The notes beneath the pieces are model-generated. The model did not search any database, was not told the DNA's origin, and was given only the letters and a program-made list of their open reading frames with translations. A program made the translations under genes and the position numbers. Source: Vanessa cardui (lineage: Eukaryota > Arthropoda > Insecta > Lepidoptera > Nymphalidae). Taken from it: a stretch of 64,000 nucleotides of DNA. Of this stretch, positions 33,292 to 45,900 are shown one piece after another. Every line of letters begins with the position of its first letter. Positions within the stretch are counted from its first letter, which is position 1. Location of the stretch: assembly GCF_905220365.1 (NCBI RefSeq), contig NC_061154.1, forward strand, positions 5,766,001 through 5,830,000. Direction: 5' to 3'.

Positions 33292-36200
33292 ATCGACATC
33301 ACGTGTACATGTACATGTACTCGTATGCCAGTTCGCGTACTAGTGATGCGGTCAATGGTCTGACATGAGCAGTCCCATCGTTTATTGTAAGTTTCCGGTG
33401 AATTTTAAATTTATTTAATGCAGCTAACCAATTTGACTGTTCTAGTGTTATGTTTTAATATATTACTCGATGTGATATATTTATGTATTTCGGATCGGAT
33501 CATGTGTCTTTTGCAATAAATCATTTCTTTAATTGTTGATAAATATTTAAAAGCAAAGCTTTATATGGAGTTTATTTACTGCGATTACATTATGGGCTTG
33601 GGCTATTCAGATGTATTGAATTGTGTCGAACTGCAGTTTTAATGTTTTGTTAATAATTTCAATATGTTTTGTCGCAATGTAAATTACCTAATATAGTGAA
33701 ATAAAAAAAAAATTAAAATAATTTACAATCACGAGACTGACGTGATTCTAAATTCGCTCATTAAAATATTTTATTTACGTGAAATCTAATTAGTTAAAGA
33801 TTCCGTTACTGTTTTCTTTAAACAACCAGAATTGTTGTAATATGTTTTAATAAGGTAAACAATTGGGTATTTGACATCCCATTTTATTTAAATGTAAAAA
33901 TGTTAATCGGTAGTCCTAATATCTCTTTCGCGGGCGAGGATAATGCGCCCTATGATAATATCATTATAAAATAGTATTAATACGTTACTCCAAAAATTTG
34001 AAATCTCAATCTGAATAGTTTAATCGTGCCTCACTTCACAATATTGTTTATCGAATTTAATCAGTCAAATATCTAATTATATTGTTGTGATTATTATGAA
34101 GAAAGTAATTTCTAATGCTAGTTAGTATGTAAATGTAATTGTATTACTACTGGTAATATTATATTTAGAGTTAGTTATTATTGGATAGACAAAAGTGTAT
34201 TGCATTTAATGTGTTGAGTTCCATGTTTGTTTTATCGTTGACAATAAATTTCACAGGTCGATATTCTGAGATGCTACACGAAACATGCTTTACTGAAACA
34301 TGCAACATATTATTATTATTTTTTTTCATGTGGTAGCGAGTAGGTTTGTCAGTGAGCTTGTCTTTAAGTAGTTTGGCATTCCGATTGCCTATCTGTAGTT
34401 TATTGAAGACTGTATTTACAACGGATGTTGAGTGGTGTTAAAATACTTGTAAGACAGTCTGTGTGTATTTATATCACAATTTTTAATATATAATATTATA
34501 GTACTAAATGCTATAATCTACAAGTCTCTTTCGACTACGAACTTCGCACATTACTTTCATATCTGTGCCAATAATCTCGCTGTAGTAGCTGTTTTAAATA
34601 TGTGTCATATAAATACAATTCAAATATTACGTAAGGGATGATCGGTGATCGTTCGTAATGATCCCGTCAAATCCTGCTCGATATCTATGTATTATGCATA
34701 TTTGACAATTACTGAACAAAGCATTTTATAGAAATATTATAATAGTTCTAATTTTACCTAGGTTAATCCTGCAATTACATTAATTTAAGGGGAAATCTAT
34801 GTCTTAAAATCACATAGATCATTTCAGGCCCGTTTTATAAACTTGTTACTTTGATATTTATCAATTTATGGCCAGATTCGTTTTGTCTTTACCGTTTTAT
34901 AAAATAGTGTGCTACTTGATTCTCCCAATGCACAATCTGTATTATTATTTTAATATCACAAACAACTTTAGTTGCAAGAACAATTAATTATATATGTAAT
35001 AGTACTAGTCCATGTCTACTGCTCGGCCATTTTTAATAAGCGTCCAGCAGAATTAAAAGCACAACTCTTCATAGCACCACATAGCTAGAAACCGGAGGCA
35101 TTCTTTAGGAAAATCAGTGTAGTCGATTTAAGCTAGTGTATAACATTTCTTTTATTTGTTTATTTCCATTCCAGTTTAGCCTATGTTATAAACAATATCA
35201 AGAAAAATCAAATTTATTTTCATCTACACATTAGATTTTATTATTTACTGATATTCTTTTATTTTGTAATTATTTATTGCTAAATTGTACATATAATTTT
35301 GTTGTTTATTTTTATGTTTAATATTTGGACGACAATGTCAATGGATGATTAATATGAAATGAATTGATTTATATAATTTTATACGGTATTCAAAATTCCT
35401 TTAATCTTCTCTACTTTATAAAAGTATAATTTTCATCATATTTTGAAACGTAGTCATGTTACAAAATAAGTATACAAGTAGATATGTAACTCGGGTTAAT
35501 GAACATTATCTTATTTGTAATTCTTATATAATAATGCAAAATGTATTGGTTCGAGGTCCTGCAGAATAATGAAATCATCAAACCTCAGTAATATTGGATA
35601 TTGAAATTACAAATAATTTTAATTATTATGATGACATTAATAATGTTAAATGTCTTTACAAGTTTATAACGCACAAAATTGTAAACGTTTTGGCAACTTT
35701 TTGGGAATCGAAAGATTTTTAAGATTCTCGCTCTTTTAATGTTTTACTTTATTGCAAAGAATAGTCTGTTAGGACTTTGTAACCGCTTTTATAATTGTGA
35801 TTTTTTTCTGATACATGAGTAAATAAACGTGCATCCTGAATATGATTTTTCTTTTCTGACTCCCTTTTTATTATCTACGATAAAATAAATTAAATGAAAG
35901 AAAATACATAGTTTATTTGTCAAAGATCACATACTTCGGAAATATTGGTATAAATATTTTGCCATTGCCTCAATGATTGAATTATGAATGTGAAGAGACT
36001 TGAGGTTGCATATTATGGTTGTAGCTCACATTGGCTGTTCGGATTACTTGCAGTCTCCGTCGTCAACATAGGAGAAAGAGGGAGGGCCATTTAATAAATT
36101 TCTCAAAAGACTACAATAATGAACCTGTGAAGGAAGACAGGTACCAAATTTGTTAGTTTATTTAAATTTGGAAATGAGTGGATATGGCATCTAATTATAT

Positions 36201-37161
36201 GGCTTAATCTTATTCATATAAAATACCTTAGTCACTAGTAAAAACGATCAATAGCCGATTTCAATATTATGCCTACTGTTTTAATTAAGCCCCAGAATAA
36301 TATGCCATTTAACAGCAAATGACTATCATTAATAAGGAATGGAAATTCTTAATATAATACAATTTTAAATATATTTCAATAAAGAAGGTAAGATTAAATA
36401 CTTCAGTTCAGACATTTCTTGTTCGTATGCAGACAGATGGTTCTTAATTTTATTTTAGTGATAAATAAGATTATTAAAATTTTATTATTAATTTTAGATT
36501 TAGATTTTCATTTTGCTTTTACAGCTTTAAAAGCAGTAATAATACCTAGTTTTTCATATTTTAAATATAGGCATGTCTAAAGAAACTGGTCTAATGAAAG
36601 TACCCACTATAGTTTCTTTTACCAAAAGTTATAGCGATGCCTTTGACTTTTTATAGCACTTTATTTTCAATAATTCCAAGCAAAAATTAATTATCACCAA
36701 GGCCAAGCCCAAGTTTTATATCTATATAGTATATTAAAATTTCGCTTATTGCAATATACATAATCTTTATTTCTATGACATTGTGAAGAAGTACATTTTA
36801 GCCATAATAATCTGTTTATAAATATTAAGAAAACAAACGTTATAAGTTTAATTTGTCGGCCAAAAGTAATAATTTAACCGATTTACGAATATAAGATTGA
36901 GCAATTATTATAAATGTAGTATGTTATTAAGCCAAATAAAAATGTTGTAGAAATGAAAATATTTTTTTTATACCTTAAAAGCATAGTTTGATAATAATTA
37001 AAGCGTACTAAAGTTCTGATTCAATTTTTCATCTCTGAAATCACCTAACATGTATTGTGAAGTCTGTGGTTCCCTGACAGGTCTATTACAAATTTGACAA
37101 TTGATGTTAAAGTTATTGTATTATCTGCGATTACTTTGAAGTACGAGCTATCGCTCGATAC
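33292..37161 (+). other. Dip2 3' UTR followed by intergenic DNA
   Basis: No coding frame seen. Candidate polyadenylation hexamers AATAAA occur at 33515-33520 and around 35822, so the 3' UTR could be about 0.23 kb or much longer. The rest is AT-rich without recognised elements. Confidence 0.6.
33515..33520 (+). promoter_or_regulatory. Candidate Dip2 polyadenylation signal AATAAA
   Basis: First AATAAA after the Dip2 stop codon, in ttgcaataaatcatttc. Later hexamers could also be used. Confidence 0.5.
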
Positions 37162-37175
37162 AATCTCTTTGGCTT

Positions 37176-38104
37176 ATTAAGGAAAATCCTTTTCGTAGCA
37201 AATTAAGACTTTCCATCGTTTTCAAGATCAGAGAGGCCCTGTTATCCTGTCATCATCAGGGTCTACAAGTTTTGCTCGTCTGGATTCCAAGTCATTCAGG
37301 TATTATTGGAAACGAGATGGCTGACTCTTATGCAAAGACTGCTACACAATTTGGTTCATCGGAGCATTTTGTCAATTCTGCTAGAGATTTACTCACTCTT
37401 GCGAAAGCTGAAATGGATAAATCCTGGAACTCTTTTTGGATTTCATCAAAATCGGTTAAGGGTAAGTATTATTCGGCGTTACAACCTAAAATTCCGAGGC
37501 GTCCATGGTTTTCATTTCACAGGCACGCTGATCGTTGGATCATTTCCACTATCTGTCGTTTACGCCTCGGCCATTCCTGCACACCTGTCCACCTAGCAAA
37601 GATAAGAGTTCGTGATCACTCGCTGTGTGAATGTGGCCTAGACGAAGGTTCCGCAACCCACGTCCTGTTCCTTTGTCCTAAACTTATTCATCCCCTTTAC
37701 GACGTTCTCCCTCCTAAAGTCCCCCGCCCTATAAATGTTGAATGTTTGTTGACGTTTGTGTTTAGTCCATTTTGTTCTTTTCTATGTAAATATATTAAAT
37801 GTAATAAAATTAAGTTGTGAATAGTCCCATTGAGTGTTATATTTTAGTATATATAGTTTAGAGTACTAACAATTATTTTTATTGTAACATATTATTAACC
37901 CTTAATGTTTGTGTTGTTCTAGGTTGAGGATTAACAAGGAAATTACCACTACTATGCTAGTCTTCAAAATTTAATTGAGTTTGTTTCCTCAACTGTTCCG
38001 ATCAATCTCTTTCGTGTCTTCTCCATCCTACGTGACATTGGCGAAATAATCTGTGCCCTGTCGGCACAACTAAAAGCCATTAAACCAAGAATTGAATTGA
38101 ATTG
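37176..38104 (+). mobile_element. 5'-truncated non-LTR retrotransposon with 14-bp TSD
   Basis: A 929-bp insertion is flanked by the direct repeat aatctctttggctt at 37162-37175 and 38105-38118. It carries the C-terminal end of a reverse-transcriptase/RNase H ORF, a 3' UTR and a tail of repeated aattg units. Truncation at the 5' end with an oligomer tail is typical of target-primed reverse transcription. It lies about 270 bp upstream of the RhoGAP15B-like start codon. Confidence 0.93.
37178..37820 (+). pseudogene. Retrotransposon ORF2 C-terminal fragment (RNase H + Cys/His)
   Basis: The frame is open from the insertion edge to TGA at 37818. It contains the RNase H end motif VWIPSHSGIIGNEMADSYAK and a terminal Cys/His cluster in CECGLDEGSATHVLFLCPK. 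These mark the C-terminus of Jockey/CR1-like non-LTR ORF2 proteins. Without the endonuclease and reverse-transcriptase parts it is inactive. The frame is intact, so the insertion may be fairly young. Confidence 0.85.
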
Positions 38105-38375
38105 AATCTCTTTGGCTTTGCCCTAACAATACATTGCTTCGTTTCTTTTTGTTATTTTGCTGTTGATAATTTTGATATTTATATTTTTTGTCTTATCTTA
38201 TGAGTGCTTTTAAAATCTATTAAATTTACGTTAAACTATTTAGGTCAAAGTGAAATGTGTACCTCGTTATGTGACTCATTTTAATTATTTTGTTTGTAAA
38301 GTATGTTATTAGTTCAACCATGTTATTGTTTCTGACATAGTATTTTACATCTGCAAAAAGTGGAAGTCTGTCCTC

Positions 38376-39904
38376 ATGGATACGCCGCCTGTACCTAAAC
38401 CCCGGAGCGCATTTCCGCCCCAAAATGATTTAAAAACACCTGTACCTCTGCCACGAACAAAGGCACCGGTGATTCAAGACAGGGTCTCTGCTTCAAATAT
38501 ATTACGTTCGATAAGTTCCGTGTCCAAACAAATATCAGAAGATGTAGCACAAAAAGTGAGTAGCTCGGCTAAGTCTGCTAATGAAAAATTTGAAAAGTCG
38601 ATTTTGGATGGATCTAAGTTTGCCAAAGGAACTTTAGAAAAAACATTAAGTACATCGAAAGCTGTTCGGGATTCTGTCACTAAATCCGTTATAGAAAGTA
38701 CGAAAACTGCAGGCCTTAGGTTACGTATGACTAAGAAAGCAGAAACCTTTGATAATTTAGACAACCAGAGATGTACTTCTATGCCAGCTGTTGATGTAAG
38801 TTTCTTTGACAATATTCAATTTCACTCACCACTGCTCGAACAGAAGAGATTTAGAAATGATGATGACGACTTGAATCGTAATAAAGTGTCACCTCTTCAG
38901 CTGAACTCATCCCATCTTGATGACCTGTCCCTGTTTTCTAGTAATTCTGATTCCAATGCAGACACAGTGAGTAATTTTTCACATGACAGTAAAGAAAATG
39001 AATGTATTGACGCTTCTTTGAGTTTTGATAGTGAAAATGCTTATGATACTCCGAGGCCATCGCGACCTAATAGTGTGGTTAGTGTTAGGTCGGCCCCCGA
39101 GATACCAGAGAGACGAAAAAAAAGAGAAAGTTCTATTGAAGTTATGAGACAGAATTCCATGTATGAAAATTGGACACTTCCACATCCATCGCCTAGCTCT
39201 TCTAAGGCTGTGATAGAAACAATTCCAAGACCAAGTAAGAGTACTATTTATGAGTTTGATCCATTGACGAGTAATGTCACTTCTGCACAAAAATATGATG
39301 GGGTAAGTAATGAGCTACTCCTATTAGAGTCATTCCTGATTGGAGATACATACGGAACCATTGTATCAACAGATAGTGGAAATGATGATGTCGTTTATGA
39401 TATTGGTGAGAGTGATTACTTTAATCCTCCTACTCCACCTGAAAGATTTGATAGTCTCTTACCAGAAGAAACTTTGTGTAAGAATGCATCATCTCCACCA
39501 ACTAATGATAAAGACAAAAATGCTAACTGGTATGTCAGTAATGATTCAGTATCAGCTGTACCCACAGAAGCGGATTCAAAACATTCTAATTCTATGATGC
39601 AAAGATTTTCTAACATGCTAAAATTTGACAGTGTATTAAACAAGTCAAATAAGCAAACAGCACAAAAAGTTGAAGTAGTACAAAGACCTCCTATAAATAA
39701 TTTACCTGTACCATATTATAGTGGAATCTTAAATAAGGTAGTTTCAGGAGTAGAGGATTTGTTTAAAAATTCACAAAATCGCTACTGTGTTCTGTCAGAT
39801 CAAAAATTGATGTGTTACACAGATCCGACAAACTCTATCTTGAAGGAAGCATACACTTTTGAAAATATTTACTGTCTGCAACTTGTTTTACCACTTTCAT
39901 CCAG
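38376..39904 (+). CDS. RhoGAP15B: RhoGAP15B-like exon 1 (N-terminus to first PH)
   Basis: This long exon encodes residues 1-509: proline motifs near the start, an amphipathic KQISEDVAQKVSSSAKSANE segment, a Ser/Asp-rich disordered region with DTPRPSRPNSV, and the first strands of a PH domain (PYYSGILNKVV, RYCVLSDQKLMCYTD). The donor is gtaaaa, phase 2. Confidence 0.9.
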
Positions 39905-42900
39905 GTAAAAATCAGTATTAAATTGTCATTCAGCACTGTCAACATCATTGAATATATTTTTTTAATCGATCACTTCTTTATTTCCAACAGCACTACGAGT
40001 AACTCTTACTGTTTTGAACTGACCGTGTCAACTGGTGTTCGTAATACTCCTCGCAAGATATTGTTCAGTTGTGCAAGTGCTTCAGAAAGACGTAACTGGA
40101 CTCAAAAAATAGCTGAACACCTAACTAATGGTTTTCCCACAAAATATACAGCAGAATACACCCGTTGCGGCTGGTGCTATCTAAAGGTATTGTATATGTG
40201 TATTATGAAATTACGAAATTTACATATATTTGCTACTATTTGCTGATAACAATTCAAATTTTATTCTCATATATCTCAATATAATATGGTATCACAATAA
40301 TTGTTATGGCTTATTAAAGACTCCCATTAATATTTGAAACAAATAAGATATGTATAACTTCAGTCCATTATGTATGTTCAAAACGAAAATATTAGTAATT
40401 AGAAATTGTTTAAATAATAAATATTGCACAAAAATTTGATATACCTGACATTAATTTATTTGATCATTGCATGCAAAAAAATTCTTTTTCTATGTTTATT
40501 GTTATCACTAACAAAAATGCTTTGCCTATATGTATACTGTCAAATGATTTTTTAACGAATCCTTAAGGATCAATACTGCACTATTATTATCAACGCGAGT
40601 CATGAACTCGCTCAACCGTTAGGCATTCTTATAATACTTCGATTAAATATTAATCGTGTCGGCGTTCTTCACATCAGCACAACAACCCTTTATATACTGT
40701 GTATGAAAATTGGTCAATAATAACTGCAATAACATGTCTAATTCATTATTATAAACAAGTGTAACTTTGTGATTCAGGATATAACAGATAGGTAGATGAA
40801 ACTAATGTATAGAGTGATGAACATTAGCACAAGTTTATCGTAATAAATTAATAACACGCGTATTGAGCACAATACTCCATTTCATTTACACAATATTTAT
40901 CTCTATTCCTTATCGTTCCTATGTAATTACTACCTTTGTTAGTTGATGTAGATATTTTATTGCATTCGAACAATATTTTGGATTTTTATGTTTATGTGTA
41001 TGTATGAATTCAATAGATCTTTTTAATAAGCTTGATTTATAATAATGATATTTATACGTATACAAAACTATTCATACATTTTTTTCATTGCTAATATGTG
41101 CTGCACTGTTAGAGCACTCGAATTGATTCATGCCTACACAATCTACAGTATGCAAGTAATTGACCTGTTTATATAATGACACATATATTGGATCAAAGGC
41201 AATGCGATTGTCCCCACATCGTATTCGAAACTGAACTTTAGTATCTATTAAAAAGTATGTGTAAAGAGCTAAATTTACTTTAACGATATTATATTTCGTG
41301 TGCCTAATTATTGAACTATATATTTCAAGATTTAAAAATAAAAAAAAATCCAATGATTTATACACTTCTGCAATGTGAGAACAATTAAGTATGTTTTGAA
41401 ATACAAGTTACATTGCCCTTTTTTGTTGTATATTTGCTTTGTGGGAATGAGAAATGCATATGCGAATGATTGTACCACAGCGTTATTGATTTTATGGTGT
41501 TTCATATTTAGCGAACTCTATCTGACTTTAAATTTTATGTTACGACGATGCATGATGAAATATATCAAGTAATTTTTTTAATTCACCTACTTAATCATAT
41601 CTTGTGTTTTTATCTATAAAAAATCGCTGTGTTTTTGAACGCGCATTACGGTAAAACTGCTGAATATTTCGATGGCAAATTGGTACCATTATATTCAGCG
41701 CGTTTCAGATAAGGTTTTCTGCCTAAATATTATCATGCAGTAAATTTCAACGTAATCACCGTTATAGTAATTTCGTATGTAAAATAAAACGCTCGATGCG
41801 AATGTTTTATAATATGTGTGCTATGTATATATATTTGCTTGCTGCATTATCTCTCACGAATCGACCGTGTTAGATAATCGAATGATACTGAATTTTATTT
41901 TTAAATAAAACGAATTCAGATTTCAAACGAAATCTAAATTTGTACTAATTGAATCTGTATCTTGCAAAATATTAATCAATCATCGTACTCTTTGTAACGT
42001 CTCAAGATCAACATTCATTGTTGTAAACGTGACCAAAAGTATTAAGCAACGCGTTTTCCGTTATCTTGATCTTAAATAATCAAGACGTTTGTAATCTTCA
42101 TCGTTTATTGTTTTGAAATGTGCTGCTCCTTTATCGACTGCTGTAATAAAGATAATGAAACTTCCATTATGAATAAAATACGTTTTATTAATGAAATCGT
42201 TGATATATTTTAATATATATTAATTATTTAGCTATTTGTATATCGTTATTGTATTATGTAATGATTTTGATTGTAGCTGTTGCTATGGCAGTTGAAAGTA
42301 TATGTTGTATGATACGAGAAGGTCGACGTCGAGATCTAATGCAAAAGGGTATATGTTGATTGGCAGGAAGGTGTCACTGGTGAGTGGCGCGGCGCGTGGG
42401 TCATGCTGATCCGACGGGTGCTCGCCTATTACAGCAGCAGCGATGACGTGCGCACCGTCGACCTCAGGAAAACGAGATGTGTCGGTACGTATGTACACCA
42501 CTACAAAACAATAGGCTATTTGACTAGTTTTTAAAATCCATTTTATATTATTAAGTAGAGCTTAAGGAACCCAGTAAAAATTGATTTTTTTTATTTCTAG
42601 TACATATTTGCCGAAAAATATCATATTAAAAATTCCATATTTAAATAACGCGCGAAAATAATACTTGGACAATATGGCGCTGCAATGGGGTCGGTGACGT
42701 CGCTTTGCTGTCTTTTAATCTGTGGTACATATAGTAGAAAAGCAAGGTTTACAAGAAAGTGACTTCATCATAAGCCCGGCCAATCAGGAGCGTTTTGTGT
42801 CACGTTACAAACGTTTGAAGAAATGCATTTTTATTTATTGATTTTTGAATAAATTAAGTATTATTTTCAAGTTTCGTTAGTAAATAACCATTTTTAAACT

Positions 42901-45900
42901 CATAATATACACTGATTACAAAAATTCACAATTTATTTTTCGCATTGTCAAATAGCCTATTACATTTATACATATATGTATATGATTAGATATGGATTCG
43001 TCGATATACCATAACGATATTTTAATATTTGTTAAATAGCAAAACTTTTGTCGAAAGGCATCTTGGGGACAAAGTACAGTTTTTTTATTAAACGGGTGTC
43101 AATACAACAATGATTCTCTCCATAACGGTTTACCGTGCGCTTGTATAGCTTTAGCTATACAAGCGCACCGATGACGTTGCATGTGTAACTATTTCCTATA
43201 TAGGAATGAGTCTATACTGTTTTATAATGGCTTACAATTTGTATTATTCCCAGAATTATTTATCGGAATCGTAAATAATATGGTAATTTTATCACCATGA
43301 AGCGAGCAATGTCACGCAGATAGAGCAATATCACAATAGTTATTTGCAATTATTCATTTCCGCTTTGAACCTTCCGTTGCTAAGTTAGTCTTTTTTTTTT
43401 ATTAATAACGCACGCAATGATCAACACGGTGACGAATTAGACAAGTTGAAACTATATAAAATATAGTGGTTGTCGCCTATAGCTTCTTCCGCGTTTTTGG
43501 GGTTTTTAATCAGCTGTTTGGTATAAAAAACCTCTCCTTTTTGGGGTTTAATCTTGCTTCGTACATCGCATTTATAATACTAATATAATGAACCTATGTT
43601 GAATTGCGATACGACTGCTATAGTTTCATCGATGATACTCCTTATCTAGCTTTGGTTGTGGGGAACTAAAATTTATTTGTCTGTGTAGGGGTAATCCCCG
43701 TAAGTAATAATCCATTTATAAAATATTTTACTGCTAGAAAGCTACAATAAAAAATAAGGCTAAAGTGTGATGATATAAATATAATTTACACATTTATAAT
43801 TTATACTATATAATTCTTTATTAATAAAATTCACTCTTGCGAAGCCGGTTAGACTTCTCGGTGATTTCAATATAATTATGCGTATAATGATGCGTATTTA
43901 GGATACCCGACAAAAGATATAAGCGAGTACATTGCATTGTGCTAATAGGTTACAAAATGTATGCCAAATAAACGTAAACAAAACTAAATGTTACATAGTG
44001 GTAATTAACAAAACAACAGGAACTACAAAAGTAAGATAATGTTAAACAAATGTTAAATTGACTATTAATTACATACAATTCAAAATATTAATAAAAATAA
44101 AATAAGTATAAAAGTTATGTACGTATTTAGCGACATATCATGCTTCCAAATATTTTATTAGACATACATTTACATAAGTAATGTTTTTTTTCTTCATCGG
44201 TCTATGTAACGAAAAGCTATTTTATTAGAAATTAAGTTTTTAACGCTAGTTCAAGTAGATACTAATTAATCATCCGTTGTAAGTTGACGAGACTCGATGA
44301 TTCATTGGTTCTAGGTATCGTTTCCTTCATACAGTTGTGTTTATTTAGAAAACGGCGCATACTCCAGCAATGATACATCTCATTATCAAAGAATATCGGA
44401 GCGATGGAATTAATCGTATGTTAGTTTAGGGCTCAGCTCATCACTTGAAATGATATGAACATCGCAGAAAAATTAACGATAGTGAAATAGAAATAAAATG
44501 TACTTCGAAGTATATATTGTATTCAGGTAGTTGTTTACAAGCACCATTTGACTCATCATTTTGTCACGTCTGTCATGTAATCCTAATTGACACGTTTATA
44601 AAACATTCATCACATGCTCGTGCCAAAACTTTAACAAGTCTGCTGGCGATACCTCTTATTTAATTACTAGTAGACGCCCGCAGCTTTGCTCGCGTTTTAG
44701 GTTGTTGGTTGTCTTGTGTTATGCAAAAAAAGTAGTCTATGTCCATTCTTGAAGTTCAAGTTTGCTTCATACCAAATTTCATCGAATTCGGTTCAGCGGT
44801 TCGGCCTTGAAGGAGCGAGAGACAGACAGAGAGTTACTTTCACATTTATAATATTAATAAAGATTGATTATTTTTTATCTGTGGTGCTTAAATATGCTGC
44901 ATATTGTCAACTATGGTTTTTTTCGATTCTATACTATCGTAAAATCGAGTCTAGTACAACTTAGGCGTAATTTCAATTAAAAATATACTCTTTCATTAAT
45001 TATATTATATATACAGTGTAACTACAGGCACAAGGGGACATAACATCTTAGTTCCCAAGGTTGGTGGCACATTGACGATGTAAGGAATAGTTAATATTTC
45101 TTACAGCGTCATTGTGGGCGATGGTGACCACTTACCATCAGGTGGCCCATATGCTCGTCCGTCAACCTATTCCATAAAAACAAAAACAAACAAACATTAA
45201 TAGGGAGTTAGGTATTTTGGATGATTCAAATGTCAATGAATATATTCTACGTATAAAAATGTTGCTTCAGAATCGTATTTACTTTTATGTATTTTTAGTT
45301 ACACAGGACGCGGACGAGGAGACGAAACAAGCATGCCCCTCGGATGGAAGTCCGAACCTTCTCTTAGACTGTCCACAAACTACTTTGTATTTAAGATTTC
45401 CACACGAAAGAGAACTAAAGGTGGGTTTAAAATATTTAAGATTCAATTGTAACAAATGATAAAAAATTTATAAATTATTCGAGAGTGTCATAATTGATAT
45501 AATTTGATTTACATGCCATATAAAATAGTCTGGTAACAGTCATTTATTTATAAGCGTTTGTTACTAATAAGACGTGAATCACGAGGATTGTATTACTTCA
45601 TTTCTTAAAAACGTCGACTGTGTCTTTATAACTAAAGTCATTTCAGTCAAGATTTGTTGGAAACATTTATATATACGACTTTAATTAATAAATAAACAAT
45701 TGTTCTATTTCTCAAATTTTAAATTGTAATCAAATCTTTACTTTAGTAATAAGATAATAAGACCGTGTTTTGCTTGACTTTTAATTATTTAATACTGTTC
45801 ATTTTTTCAGGGTTGGAAGTACATGGTGAAACTGGCCGCACACAACAACGGCGCTCACATCCACCACCAACAGTTAACCAAGGAGGATGTCCCAGTCATA

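Noticed and set aside
33301..33323. gtacatgtacatgtac palindromic run after the Dip2 stop
   Set aside because: Short simple repeat; no evidence of function.
42660..42710. TGACGTC-like motif as a CREB site, also in 51020-51045 and in the RhoGAP exon 6 end
   Set aside because: Two instances lie in the repeat element and the third in coding sequence and its tandem copies, so regulatory meaning is unsupported.
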